A stretch of DNA of 34,112 nt. Origin: PCC-9228 sp964477525 (GTDB taxonomy: Bacteria > Cyanobacteriota > Cyanobacteriia > Cyanobacteriales > PCC-9228). Positions 1 to 8,894 of this stretch are shown one piece after another (position 1 is the first letter of the stretch; each line of letters opens with the position of its first letter). A model generated the notes under the pieces. That model worked only from the letters and a program-made list of their open reading frames with translations, did no database searches and was not told the DNA's origin. The stretch lies in contig CAYZHY010000032.1 in assembly GCA_964477525.1 (NCBI GenBank), positions 1 to 34,112 of the forward strand, read 5' to 3'. The translations under genes and the position numbers were made by a program.

Positions 1-655
1 GATTGGGATGAACCCGTTCTATAAAATAAAATTGTAAAAATATCCACAAAGTTGCCAACCAAAACGTATCGTAGCAAACGTGGGAAAAATTTTTTTGAAC
101 GAAATCCACAATGCGGATATCTAAAGGCGTTTCATCTTCCGTACGCACTTGGGTTGCCATCCGCCGGTAAACATTAATAATAGGATTGTGCTTGAGAGGG
201 TCCCAAAAACAAGCTTTGCCTCCCGGTTTGAGAACTCGATGCATTTGGCGAATGGCTTGCTGGGGGTCGCTTAAATGGTGCAGCAAATTGGCAGCATACA
301 CCACATCAAAATAATTATCGGGAAAGTCTATATCCATAGCATCGATGACTTTTCCCGATATGGAAACTTGATTTTTCGCCGCCAGTTTTAAAGCCACATC
401 GACCATGCCTTGGGAACAGTCAGCAGCAATGCAATCGGCACCTTTGCTAGCAAAATATACGCTGTTTTCCCCAGCACCGCATCCCAAATCGAGAATTTTT
501 TTTCCTTTTAAATTTCCTAAATATTGGCCAATAAAACGATTTTCCGGAGCCGTACAAACTTCAAAATAATCGGCTACTCGAATACCATTAACATCGATAG
601 TAGCTGCCCAGTAATTGTGGAACTCTCGTTCTTTTTCTACAATTTTTTTTGACAT
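1..655 (-). CDS. Class I SAM-dependent methyltransferase (3' end cut by window edge)
   Basis: The frame is open from the ATG to the first base of the window, giving 218 codons with no stop, so the C-terminus is missing. The visible protein is a class I methyltransferase: motif I LDLGCGAGENS at residues 55-65, an acidic end of the second strand near residue 79, LLHHLSD at 124-130 and the post-motif VLKPGG at 141-146, as in the Methyltransf_11 family. The substrate cannot be read from the sequence. It starts 50 bases after the stop of the upstream GT-C-like gene on the same strand, so they may be cotranscribed, and a role in modifying a glycan or lipid is possible but inferred only from context. 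Confidence 0.85.
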   Translation of the reverse strand, partial: MSKKIVEKEREFHNYWAATIDVNGIRVADYFEVCTAPENRFIGQYLGNLKGKKILDLGCGAGENSVYFASKGADCIAADCSQGMVDVALKLAAKNQVSISGKVIDAMDIDFPDNYFDVVYAANLLHHLSDPQQAIRQMHRVLKPGGKACFWDPLKHNPIINVYRRMATQVRTEDETPLDIRIVDFVQKNFSHVCYDTFWLATLWIFLQFYFIERVHPN

Positions 656-705
656 AATAAAACAAAATGAACCAATGATATTATAGAACAATTGCAAATT
701 TTATG

Positions 706-2898
706 TTAAAGAGGAGAAACCGTCAACTCTTCAATACCGAGAGAACAACTAGGTTGAGATTGACGATTGTTGTTCCTGACTTTTTTTTGCTGGTTTGGGA
801 TTTCCAATAAAAGATAGGAAAGATCGCTGTTGCTTAGAGAAAATCGAAAATTCGTAGCTGGCTGGCTTATAGAAACTTTATGGCTAGCAACGGCCTTTCC
901 CCGTTCGTTATGTAAAGAAAAAACCAAGGTTTGTTGGCGGCAATTGGATAAAATTCCTTTTCCCGATACTTGCAATACTTTCCTTGATGAAGAGAAAGAA
1001 TCTGGTTGTACAGAATATAGAAAATAACGGTCCTTGCTGGTATTTAATTGCACTTGAATGCGAGAGGTAGAAGGCGCGATCGCGATAATTTGTTTGCTAG
1101 CAGGGAAATCCAACGGCAACCAGCCACTAACCGGTTTGGGAAAATCCCAGTTTTCGTGCATTGCTGTAAACGTTTGTAAAGCTTTGGCAATAGAGGTTTG
1201 GGTCGTTCGTTGGTAAATGGTAGCTTGGACGCCATTTTTTAAATGAAAGGTCGGTGATAATTTTTTAAAGTCCTCCGCGATCGCCCAATTGTGCAAAAAT
1301 GGAGTAGCGACGGCCCGGACAACTTCCTGTTCTTCAGGCCGCAAACGATGTTGAAACGGTTTGGCCACCACCACCAACTCCGCCGATAACAGCGAAGGCA
1401 GGGGATGAAATCCTAAAGAATCGATGGTTGGTGCCGGCAAAAAGTTGAGAACGTTACAAGGAATGGAACAGTGAGATGGCAAATCTTGGGGAAAGTTTAG
1501 GTTCCAATAAGCATTGCGTAGCAAACCTCGGTTGAGAGTATCGGAATCAGCCGCCACCAAGATAGGTTGCTGTTGCGATGCTACCTCCTGCAACTTTTCA
1601 CTCAAACGTACAATTTCCTGATAATCTTGACGTACCAAGGGAGGATAGCTATCAGCAAAGATAGGTCGTAGGGGATGGGAAAAGGTTCCCAAACCGGTCA
1701 ACCCCAACAAAAAGTTCGTACTTAAGTAAGCGATAACAGTTCCCAACAACCATCGACGGAGGTTTCGATCCAAATGTTGGGCGATTCCCCAACAAAGCAC
1801 TGCCACCGCTAAAATCACCAAAGGCGTAAAATGGAGGGTATAGTGGATAAAATTGTAGCGCAACCATACCAACCATTCTAAACTCAAAACCAGACCGTAG
1901 GCCAGCAAAAACCGACCGGCTACACCGTTGACCAAACCCATGCGAAGTGCCATCACCACGGCAATAGCGACCAGCAACCACACGCCCCAACCGTAAGCTG
2001 TGGCGTAGGTTTCTATCATTTGGGAAAACGGCACTTGCCAGGAAGCGTAGAGACTGCGATAATCGTGAGCGATCGCGTGATAGGTAAATTCTCTAGCCAC
2101 CAACAGTGAAGTAACCAACGCCGAAATGCCCATCAAAGCCAGGCGGATGGTCTGAAAAAGAAATGTTTGCCATTTTTGAGAAGTTATGGCAACTGGGGGC
2201 ACAGAAAAAGGGACTTTTTGAGAAGTTGTCGCCGTAGCCACCAAAACCTGGAATCCGGCTGCTACGAAAAAGGCAATACCGCTGTAGGCAAAATGGCGAC
2301 GAAAGAGAAACGCCATGGCAATCGCAACGCCAATCGCCGGAATATGCCACCAGTAAGGACGTCGGGTTCGATCGCGGAAATATAGCCAAATGGCCAATCC
2401 CATCAAAGCTGCCCCGCCAATATCCGGCCATCCGCGAAGTGTAGGAACCCAAGTGAGAGGAAATAGAAGCGCCAGCAGCGTAGTGGTATAAAAAATTAAG
2501 CGGTTGGTAACCCACTCCGTTTCCCGTGGTTTGCCCATGAGTTGCGTGGCGATCGCGCCGACAACGATGGAAAATGGAACCAGATATGCTAAAACCAGCC
2601 CTAAAATATAACTTTCCCGAGTGGGACCAAATAGAATCAGAAAAGGTAAGATGGGTAAAGCAAATAATTTATTGTTATCCGAATCTAGCGAGTTCAGCAC
2701 TTCTTGCCAAGCCGCAGCTGGAGAATCTTGCCAAGCGGCGAAAACTTCTAAAGCTCGATTTTGATAGAAAACAAAATCCCACCAGTAGAAGGTATGTTCC
2801 ATTCCTACATACAGTAGCGCGATCGCACCCGCCATAACAGCGACGGGAACGATAAAAGCCGGAAGGGAAACAACTTGCTGCTGTCGGTCATCTAGCAT
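706..2898 (-). CDS. GT-C-like polytopic membrane protein, long paralogue (730 aa)
   Basis: This is a large integral membrane protein with about ten or more hydrophobic segments in the first 450 residues. After the first segment comes HTFYWWD, with the aspartate at residue 41. An acidic residue in the first extracytoplasmic loop is typical of GT-C glycosyltransferases of the ArnT/PMT (GT39) type, which use polyprenyl-phosphate sugars. It is clearly paralogous to the 570-residue protein two genes upstream: both have the FYWWD loop, an AYGWGV segment, a LRYxxIxYTLHxTP segment and a matching soluble stretch around residues 430-580. This copy adds about 130 C-terminal residues that look beta-rich and non-membrane, possibly a carbohydrate-binding fold. 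No characterised family was recognised with certainty, and the glycosyltransferase role is inferred. Confidence 0.8.
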   Translation of the reverse strand: MLDDRQQQVVSLPAFIVPVAVMAGAIALLYVGMEHTFYWWDFVFYQNRALEVFAAWQDSPAAAWQEVLNSLDSDNNKLFALPILPFLILFGPTRESYILGLVLAYLVPFSIVVGAIATQLMGKPRETEWVTNRLIFYTTTLLALLFPLTWVPTLRGWPDIGGAALMGLAIWLYFRDRTRRPYWWHIPAIGVAIAMAFLFRRHFAYSGIAFFVAAGFQVLVATATTSQKVPFSVPPVAITSQKWQTFLFQTIRLALMGISALVTSLLVAREFTYHAIAHDYRSLYASWQVPFSQMIETYATAYGWGVWLLVAIAVVMALRMGLVNGVAGRFLLAYGLVLSLEWLVWLRYNFIHYTLHFTPLVILAVAVLCWGIAQHLDRNLRRWLLGTVIAYLSTNFLLGLTGLGTFSHPLRPIFADSYPPLVRQDYQEIVRLSEKLQEVASQQQPILVAADSDTLNRGLLRNAYWNLNFPQDLPSHCSIPCNVLNFLPAPTIDSLGFHPLPSLLSAELVVVAKPFQHRLRPEEQEVVRAVATPFLHNWAIAEDFKKLSPTFHLKNGVQATIYQRTTQTSIAKALQTFTAMHENWDFPKPVSGWLPLDFPASKQIIAIAPSTSRIQVQLNTSKDRYFLYSVQPDSFSSSRKVLQVSGKGILSNCRQQTLVFSLHNERGKAVASHKVSISQPATNFRFSLSNSDLSYLLLEIPNQQKKVRNNNRQSQPSCSLGIEELTVSPL

Positions 2899-3150
2899 AC
2901 TTCTGGTCGGCGGCGTAGAAAAATGGGAAATTCAAAAGGGCGATCGCAGTTTATCAGTTCAATTCTCCGATCGTACCAAGACATGGCTTCCCCACTTCTA
3001 CATTTGGTGGTAGGGTTGGCAAAATTATCCCATATTCTATGCCAAAGGTCTTTCTGGTCAGAGAGGCAACCCGCTTTTCAATTGGACGAAATAAACTTCC
3101 CAACCAATGTTTGTTGGCAAGCGAACTTGGGGATGCTAGAGAACGATTCG

Positions 3151-3732
3151 CTACCAGTGAGATGTGTTCGGACCACCTTTAATGGGACCAGCGATACGAG
3201 AGGTAACCCATCCTGCATAAAGACCTCCCGGTTGGGGGTCAGCTCGTTCGTCTCCCAAAAAACAAGTGAGCTGCGCGGGATGGGGAGCAAGCCAACCTGC
3301 CAATTTCTCAAAGCCCCGATTCAAATCAGTTAGCGGATCGTCATAACAAAAAGCTCCCCATTTGGCCCTAACGCCTTCTGCCACTACATCGTATTGCGTG
3401 GCAATGCCTTTCCACTCGCAGATGGAAAATTCGCCATTTACCACCAAGATATCTTCCCGCCAATCTTCCAAAGGAGCGTAATATACGGGCGCACCCGCAG
3501 TTTCGACAATTCGTAGGGCGCGTCTGCTTTCCATAACTAGGGTGTTGCCGAGATAGGCACGAATCGGAGCTTCAGCTAGGCGTATTTCAGGCGGGCGAGG
3601 GTAATCCCAAACGCTTTCTTGGTTGGGTTCTGGTTGATGGGGAATGACATCAGCGGGTGGCGGTGTTCCCCATTTGGTTCTGGCGGCCAGCAGGCGGGGC
3701 ATTAGGATATTGAGATCGGGACGATTTGCCAT
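3151..3732 (-). CDS. DUF427 family protein
   Basis: The 193-residue soluble protein carries the DUF427 pattern. It has WDYPRPPE near residue 43, then a beta-rich stretch with a pyruvoyl-like sequence order (AYLGNTLVMES, then a tyrosine pair and CEWKG), ending in a conserved tail with GGLYAGW. DUF427 proteins are common in bacteria and have no firmly established function. The gene lies between the two GT-C-like paralogues on the same strand, with 252 bases to the downstream gene and 169 to the upstream one, so close coupling with either is not evident. Confidence 0.85.
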   Translation of the reverse strand: MANRPDLNILMPRLLAARTKWGTPPPADVIPHQPEPNQESVWDYPRPPEIRLAEAPIRAYLGNTLVMESRRALRIVETAGAPVYYAPLEDWREDILVVNGEFSICEWKGIATQYDVVAEGVRAKWGAFCYDDPLTDLNRGFEKLAGWLAPHPAQLTCFLGDERADPQPGGLYAGWVTSRIAGPIKGGPNTSHW

Positions 3733-3806
3733 AATAAAGTATGGTGGATAACTCTAACACTCTAAAAATAGCGATCGCTTTGTACCAACAACAACAGCAG
3801 CCTCGC

Positions 3807-3840
3807 CACCATCGAGGTTCCCAGCCAACATGCGATGGTG
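3807..3840. terminator. Inverted repeat downstream of the short GT-C-like gene
   Basis: CACCATCG and CGATGGTG form a perfect 8-base-pair stem with an 18-base loop. It lies 60-95 bases past the stop of the minus-strand membrane protein gene and before the DUF427 start. There is no clean T-run after the stem in either direction, so it may be an RNA hairpin rather than a classical terminator. Confidence 0.35.
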
Positions 3841-3901
3841 CTTCCAGCCATCCTCCTTCGGATTGTCGCTAGCTAAGTTTTCAGAAAATGCGATCGCCAC
3901 T

Positions 3902-5614
3902 TTATCTTTCCAACTCCTGTTTTATCCGATTCAACGTTTTTGCTGCTACCTCTTCAGAAGTTGGACGAACGCGCTGGTAAACTTGTACCGTAGCCCCATT
4001 TTGTAAAAAAAACCTTGGGGAAAGTTGGCGAAAATCTTGGGAAAACTCCCAATTTTCCGTAAAAGCTTCCACCACCACCCGCACGACATCCTGTTCCGAC
4101 GGCAGCAGGTGATACTGAATGGGCTTGACAATGAGTACAACGTCTGCATTGAACAGTTCTTTCCCTGTAAAAACATCCCGAGAGTCTACCTGGGGAATGT
4201 GAGGAACTTGCAATTGCGTTCCATCGCGACCGTATATGGCTACCTCGGCATTATGAAGCAAACTGCGATTGAATACATGGGAAGAAGCCGCTACGTAAAT
4301 GGCGTCTTTTGAAGAAGTTCGATCGCGCAGAAAACGAACCAATTTGGCGATTTCATCCATATCCCGACGGCGAATGGGTGCGTGGGTGGCGGAAAATAAA
4401 GGATGCAGCCATCGATGGGTGGCAACGCCAAGGGGCGTTGCTGTGGGATTGTCAACCACGGGGAAAAATCCCACCATGGCATTGATGGTTACAAAAATCG
4501 TGGCGATACCAACAAAAACTCGATGGGAAATTCGCGGTAAAATTGGCCAAGCTGTCCAAAAACAAGCAGCCAAACCGAAAATAATATAAGGCGTTAGGTG
4601 CAGCGTATATTGAATATTGTCGTAGCGAAGATAAACTGCCCATTCCAAAATACCAATCGCAAAAGCAATAGCCAAAATTCTAGCAACCACTGGCTGGAGA
4701 CGTTTGGTAACCATGCCACCATACCATCCCAAGACCGCCAATATCACAATTCCCCAGCCGTAAGCTGTGGTATAGTGAAATAAACTATCCGATAAAGGCA
4801 AGCTGTAGGAAACGTATAGGTCTCGATAGTTGCTTTCTAAAATTCTTTTGACAAAATTGCCCGCTAAAACAACAATTGGCAAAATGGCACTCAAACCCAC
4901 TGCCAAAATTTGGGTGGCTTGCCGGTAAAAATTTTGTTTTGTTTGTTGGCGAGATTGTCGCCAATTACTGAAAAGTTCGATCGCTGCATTGATGGAAATA
5001 GCCGCCACCAACGTAACAATATCGTAGGCAAAATGGCGGCGGAATAGCATGGCAAATCCCAAGCAAATCCCAGCGGGAACCATAGAGGTAAAAATTGTCT
5101 CCGAAAGCGAGTTTTCGGTTGCCAACTTACCTCGAAAATAGAAAAACCACGCTGCCGCTACCAAAAAAGCTGCCCCCGTATCGGGAAATCCCCGAAACAT
5201 AGGTGCCCACGCTACGGGGGTTAAAATGGCGATCGCGATGGTTGACCAAAAAACGTGACGACGGGGATAATAAGCAAGTAACTGGGTCGCGATCGCGCCT
5301 AGCATCAAACAAAATGGTAAAAAATAAACCAATGCTACTGCCAAAACGTAGACCAGCCGCGATTCGCCAAACATCAAAATAAAAGCGATCGCCGGTAGGA
5401 GCGGTAATTGGCTATAATCTTTATCGAGAGAATCCCAAAATGTCTTTATCGTCTCCCCAGGCGAGGTTTGTAAGTTCCCAGCAATTTTGACACTCCAATG
5501 GTAATATCCCCCATAATCCCACCAATAAAATGTTTCCTCTGCCGAGATATATCCCCAGCAAATTCCTGCAATAGAAATAGCTAAAACCAACAATCGCACC
5601 AACTTTCCCTTCAT
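3902..5614 (-). CDS. GT-C-like polytopic membrane protein, short paralogue (570 aa)
   Basis: This integral membrane protein has an N-terminal hydrophobic segment followed by EETFYWWDYGGYYHW, with the candidate catalytic aspartate at residue 33. Many further membrane spans run to about residue 390, followed by a soluble C-terminal part. It aligns by eye with the 730-residue paralogue nearby over most of its length, including FRRHFAYxI and LRYDNIQYTLHLTP, but lacks that protein's extra C-terminal domain. Transfer of a sugar from a polyprenyl carrier is inferred from the GT-C-like architecture, not shown. The ATG follows an unremarkable leader without a clear Shine-Dalgarno sequence. Confidence 0.8.
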   Translation of the reverse strand: MKGKLVRLLVLAISIAGICWGYISAEETFYWWDYGGYYHWSVKIAGNLQTSPGETIKTFWDSLDKDYSQLPLLPAIAFILMFGESRLVYVLAVALVYFLPFCLMLGAIATQLLAYYPRRHVFWSTIAIAILTPVAWAPMFRGFPDTGAAFLVAAAWFFYFRGKLATENSLSETIFTSMVPAGICLGFAMLFRRHFAYDIVTLVAAISINAAIELFSNWRQSRQQTKQNFYRQATQILAVGLSAILPIVVLAGNFVKRILESNYRDLYVSYSLPLSDSLFHYTTAYGWGIVILAVLGWYGGMVTKRLQPVVARILAIAFAIGILEWAVYLRYDNIQYTLHLTPYIIFGLAACFWTAWPILPRISHRVFVGIATIFVTINAMVGFFPVVDNPTATPLGVATHRWLHPLFSATHAPIRRRDMDEIAKLVRFLRDRTSSKDAIYVAASSHVFNRSLLHNAEVAIYGRDGTQLQVPHIPQVDSRDVFTGKELFNADVVLIVKPIQYHLLPSEQDVVRVVVEAFTENWEFSQDFRQLSPRFFLQNGATVQVYQRVRPTSEEVAAKTLNRIKQELER

Positions 5615-6004
5615 TGGTCAAAAATTACGAAATGCTAGAAGCTTCCCTATCAGAAACTATATCGCCAATCGCCAAATTCCGAAAAAAATTTATGATTCCC
5701 CAACTTGACAAAATCGGCAGCTTTCCTTAAAATAAATAGTATTCAGCTTCAGAAAAAACCAAAGACGCGCCTGGTGCAAAGGATTTGATTTTTCCTCCCT
5801 GCCCGACATAGGGGAAAGTGGCTTTTTAAAACTCTTTCGCTCAAACATCTAACCTGCCACAAAATATTTTTGTAAAGAAATATAAAACAATCCCCGCTTT
5901 GGCAGCAAACAACGGAGAACCGAACTTTGACAGACTCAGTTTCCGCGAAGCCGAGGTTCCCTTCCTCTATGTCAAATGTGATTTGTATGCATCGGATTTT
6001 GGTA
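5615..6004. other. Gene-free intergenic region, 390 bases
   Basis: No convincing coding frame is present. The region separates rfbD from the short GT-C-like gene, both on the minus strand. It is AT-rich in its first half and holds a consensus-like promoter pointing the other way, listed separately. A 7-base inverted repeat (TTTGACA at 5926-5932 and TGTCAAA at 5970-5976) has a 37-base spacer and is probably chance. Confidence 0.6.
5705..5733 (+). promoter_or_regulatory. Candidate sigma-70-type promoter facing away from neighbouring genes
   Basis: TTGACA is followed after exactly 17 bases by TAAAAT, close to the housekeeping consensus. It points right, antisense to the flanking minus-strand genes, and no plus-strand gene follows before 7691. 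Any transcript would be a short RNA from the intergenic region or antisense to the 3' end of rfbD. Confidence 0.45.
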
Positions 6005-6919
6005 TTACATCATTTCGTACGCTTCTATTTTAAGTTTTTCTACCATCATATTGTGGAAGCCAGTACGCCAGTGAGGTGGATAGTCACCTATTAGCCCAAC
6101 CAATTTTTGCCAGTTGAGAACTGAATAAGCAGGTCTGGGCGCTGGTGTCGGATATTCAGAAGTTGGAATGGGAACAATACGTTTGACTTCCAAAGCATAT
6201 CCCATATCTTGCGCTTTTTCAAAAATAGCAACAGCAAAATCGTACCAACTGGCAACACCGCTATTGGTGAAATGATAGGTGCCAGCATTTTCGGGCGTTA
6301 GATGGGGAATCAACTGCGCGATCGCGCGAGCAATATCTCCCGTCCAAGTGGGAGAGCCAATTTGGTCGCAAACCACCCGCAGTTCCTCACGTTCTGCCCC
6401 CACGCGCAACATCGTTTTGACAAAATTCTTGGTGCTGTGAACACTATAAACCCATGCCGTGCGTAAAATAAGATGGTGGGGACAAACTTCCCTAATGGCT
6501 TCCTCGCCCGCTAGCTTGGATTTGCCATATACACCCAAGGGATTGGTGGGGTCGGTTTCGCAATAAGGGGTAGACTGGGTGCCATCAAAAACGTAATCGG
6601 TACTAAGATGAATCAGCCAAATGCCGCGATCGCGACAAGCCTCGGCTAAATAGCGCGTTCCCGTTTCGTTGACCCGATAGGCGAGTTCCGGTTCGCTTTC
6701 TGCCTTGTCTACCTGGGTATAAGCCGCACAATTGATACAAAGGTCGGGGGGATTGTTATCCAACTCTGCCGCAATAGCATCGGGATTGGTAATATCCAAT
6801 TCCCAGCTGCCTAGCGATCGTACGGTATAGGGAGATTGCTCTTGCAACAACAAAGCAAGCTGCCGCCCCAATTGACCGCCACCTCCGGTAATCAAACAAG
6901 TAGAAATCGATTTGCTCAT
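6005..6919 (-). CDS. rfbD: dTDP-4-dehydrorhamnose reductase
   Basis: RfbD catalyses the last step of dTDP-L-rhamnose synthesis, the NAD(P)H-dependent reduction of dTDP-4-keto-L-rhamnose in the cytosol. The 304-residue protein has the extended-SDR Rossmann motif TGGGGQLGR at the N-terminus, NCAAYTQVDKAE, LSTDYVFDG and the catalytic YGKSK, all diagnostic of RmlD. Its start overlaps the rfbC stop by four bases (ATGA), indicating translational coupling. The product feeds rhamnose-containing glycans such as O-antigen or S-layer polysaccharide. rfbA and rfbB are not in the window. Confidence 0.95.
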   Translation of the reverse strand: MSKSISTCLITGGGGQLGRQLALLLQEQSPYTVRSLGSWELDITNPDAIAAELDNNPPDLCINCAAYTQVDKAESEPELAYRVNETGTRYLAEACRDRGIWLIHLSTDYVFDGTQSTPYCETDPTNPLGVYGKSKLAGEEAIREVCPHHLILRTAWVYSVHSTKNFVKTMLRVGAEREELRVVCDQIGSPTWTGDIARAIAQLIPHLTPENAGTYHFTNSGVASWYDFAVAIFEKAQDMGYALEVKRIVPIPTSEYPTPAPRPAYSVLNWQKLVGLIGDYPPHWRTGFHNMMVEKLKIEAYEMM

Positions 6920-7464
6920 GAGTATAAATCTGCCGTCTTTAGCGTTTTTCCAGCTTGGTCTTTTTGGGAAAGAATGGGTTCTATCCCATCAACCGGCCAT
7001 TCAATACCAATATGGGGATCGTTCCACAAAACGACCCGTTCGTGTTGGGGAGCGTAATAATCCGTAGCTTTGTACAAAACCTCTGCTACTTCCGACAGTA
7101 CCAGAAAACCGTGGGCAAAACCCGGGGGAATCCAAAACTGGCGAAAATTGCTGGCACTCAAACGACAACCAACCCACTTGCCAAACGTAGGGGAACTTTG
7201 GCGCAAATCCACAGCCACATCAAAAATTTCTCCTACCACGCAGCGAACCAATTTCCCTTGCGCCTGTTGGATTTGGTAGTGCAATCCCCGCAAAACGCCC
7301 ACCGAAGACCGGGAATGGTTGTCTTGTACGAAATCCAACGATACGCCAGTGCGATCGCGAAATACCCGGCGATTGAAGCTTTCCATGAAAAATCCCCGTT
7401 CGTCACCAAAGACTTTGGGGTCGAGTATCAAAACCTCTGGAATTTCTGTTGGCTTTACATCCAT
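6916..7464 (-). CDS. rfbC: dTDP-4-dehydrorhamnose 3,5-epimerase
   Basis: RfbC epimerises dTDP-4-keto-6-deoxyglucose at C3 and C5 to give the RfbD substrate. The 182-residue length is normal for the family. Recognisable motifs are DERGFFMESFN, FVQDNHSRSSVGVLRGLHYQ with the catalytic histidine, VVGEIFDVAVDLR, and IPPGFAHGFLVLS. It is the first gene of the rfbC-rfbD pair. The leader has no obvious Shine-Dalgarno sequence. Confidence 0.95.
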   Translation of the reverse strand: MDVKPTEIPEVLILDPKVFGDERGFFMESFNRRVFRDRTGVSLDFVQDNHSRSSVGVLRGLHYQIQQAQGKLVRCVVGEIFDVAVDLRQSSPTFGKWVGCRLSASNFRQFWIPPGFAHGFLVLSEVAEVLYKATDYYAPQHERVVLWNDPHIGIEWPVDGIEPILSQKDQAGKTLKTADLYS

Positions 7465-7519
7465 GGAAACAATTAGGAGAACATCGGCAGGTTATTATCC
7501 CATCAATTGTGCATACCGA

Positions 7520-7550
7520 GCATGGGGGCATGGGGGCGTGGGAGATGGGA
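7520..7550 (+). repeat. Isolated octamer array (half of the dispersed repeat)
   Basis: Three consecutive octamers, GCATGGGG, GCATGGGG and GCGTGGGA, are followed by a partial unit GATGGGA. These match the left-arm octamers of the two complete elements after purE and ispH. The 44-base core and the right arm are absent, so this is a solo arm or decayed remnant. It lies in the divergent rfbC-alr intergenic region, 141 bases upstream of the alr start. Confidence 0.7.
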
Positions 7551-7632
7551 AATTTTGTTATATTTTACTAGGTTTTGAGAGATTAAGGAAACGGTTGGGC
7601 GTTGATTTTGTCTATTTTTTGGGAAATTTCCG

Positions 7633-7684
7633 TATACTGGTACTCTCGAAGAGAATTCCGTGGTGTGAGTGAAATAAGGAAGGT
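7633..7684 (+). promoter_or_regulatory. Candidate alr -10 box and ribosome binding site
   Basis: TATACT (7633-7638) is a good -10 hexamer, but no good -35 box lies at 16-18 bases. AAGGAAGG ends seven bases before the GTG start of alr and supports that start. Confidence 0.4.
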
Positions 7685-7690
7685 TTTATT

Positions 7691-8884
7691 GTGGTTCGCT
7701 GGTATCCTAGTTCCAAGCAAGCATCGTTGCAGTTAGCTAGTCCCACCAATCGCGCTTGCGATCGCGCTTGGGTCGAAATTAGCACCCATGCGATCGCGTA
7801 TAACGTACGCCAACTGTGCCGCTACCTGCAACCCCATACCGAACTCATGGCGATTGTGAAAGCCGATGCCTACGGTCATGGCGATATTTGCGTTTCCCAG
7901 GTGGCTTTGGAAGCAGGCGCTAGTTGGTTGGGTGTTGCCACCATCGCCGAAGGGATTCAATTGCGGGAAGCTGGCATCGATGCCCCCATTTTAATTCTCG
8001 GCGCTACCTACAGCAGCGAACAAGCACAAGATTGCTGGCGGTGGCAGCTACAACCCACCATTTGTACTCCCCAACAAGCCTTAATCTTTTCGGAGGCTTG
8101 CCGCAGCCAACCCACCAACCAACAGCAACAGTTACCGGTTCACATCAACATCGATACTGGCATGACCCGGGTTGGTATCCACTGGCAGCAGGCATCGGAA
8201 TTTTTGCCGTGGATTTCCAAACTTCCCTATTTACAGGTAGAAGCCATTTATTCCCATTTTGCCACCGCCGATAGCCCAGACCGGCAAATTATGGAAAAAC
8301 AGCACCAAAGATTTCGCCAAGCGATCGCCTCCATTGGCGCTGCTGGTGTTACCATACCCAAGTTACACTTGGCCAACTCTGCCGCCACCTTGTGCGATCG
8401 CAGTACCCACTACGACCTGGTTCGGGTAGGATTGGCCTTGTACGGTTTGTATCCCGCTCCCCATTTGCAAGAATTTGGGGTAGACTTGCAACCTGCCATG
8501 AGTGTGAAAGCGCGTATCACCCAAGTCAAAACCATTCCTCCAAATACGGGAATCAGCTACGGCCATCTGTTCGTTTCTCAAACCCAAATGCGGGTTGCCG
8601 TGGTTAGCATCGGCTATGCTGATGGGGTATTGCGCAATCTTTCCAATCGCATGCAAGCGATCGTGCGTGGTCGTTTGGTACAACAAATAGGTGCCATTAC
8701 CATGGACCAGCTTACCATTGACGTGAGCGACGTTCCCAACGTACAAGCTGGCGATATTGTCACTTTGTTGGGAAGCGAAGGCGATGGTAGGATTTCTGCT
8801 GAAGATTGGGCGCAAACCTTAGATACAATTTCTTGGGAGATTCTTTGCGGTTTCAAATATCGTTTACCCCGCATTACCGTCTAA
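7691..8884 (+). CDS. alr: Alanine racemase
   Basis: This PLP enzyme interconverts L- and D-alanine for peptidoglycan synthesis. The 397 residues show the PLP-lysine motif VKADAYGHG with lysine 57, the HINIDTGMTRVG strand, HLANSAA, VRVGLALYG, and the second catalytic residue, tyrosine 309, in SIGYADG. A GTG start is chosen because it is preceded by a strong AAGGAAGG ribosome binding site. The gene leads a same-strand run with the protease (10-base gap) and the RimK-like ligase, an arrangement suggesting one operon. Confidence 0.95.
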   Translation: MVRWYPSSKQASLQLASPTNRACDRAWVEISTHAIAYNVRQLCRYLQPHTELMAIVKADAYGHGDICVSQVALEAGASWLGVATIAEGIQLREAGIDAPILILGATYSSEQAQDCWRWQLQPTICTPQQALIFSEACRSQPTNQQQQLPVHINIDTGMTRVGIHWQQASEFLPWISKLPYLQVEAIYSHFATADSPDRQIMEKQHQRFRQAIASIGAAGVTIPKLHLANSAATLCDRSTHYDLVRVGLALYGLYPAPHLQEFGVDLQPAMSVKARITQVKTIPPNTGISYGHLFVSQTQMRVAVVSIGYADGVLRNLSNRMQAIVRGRLVQQIGAITMDQLTIDVSDVPNVQAGDIVTLLGSEGDGRISAEDWAQTLDTISWEILCGFKYRLPRITV

Positions 8885-8894
8885 ATACTTGCCT

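Noticed and set aside
2923..3333. Plus-strand open frame of 136 codons in the gap before the DUF427 gene
   Set aside because: It overlaps the DUF427 3' end in antisense, lacks a ribosome binding site, and has random-looking composition.
5926..5976. TTTGACA/TGTCAAA inverted repeat as an rfbD terminator
   Set aside because: Only seven base pairs with a 37-base loop and no T-run.
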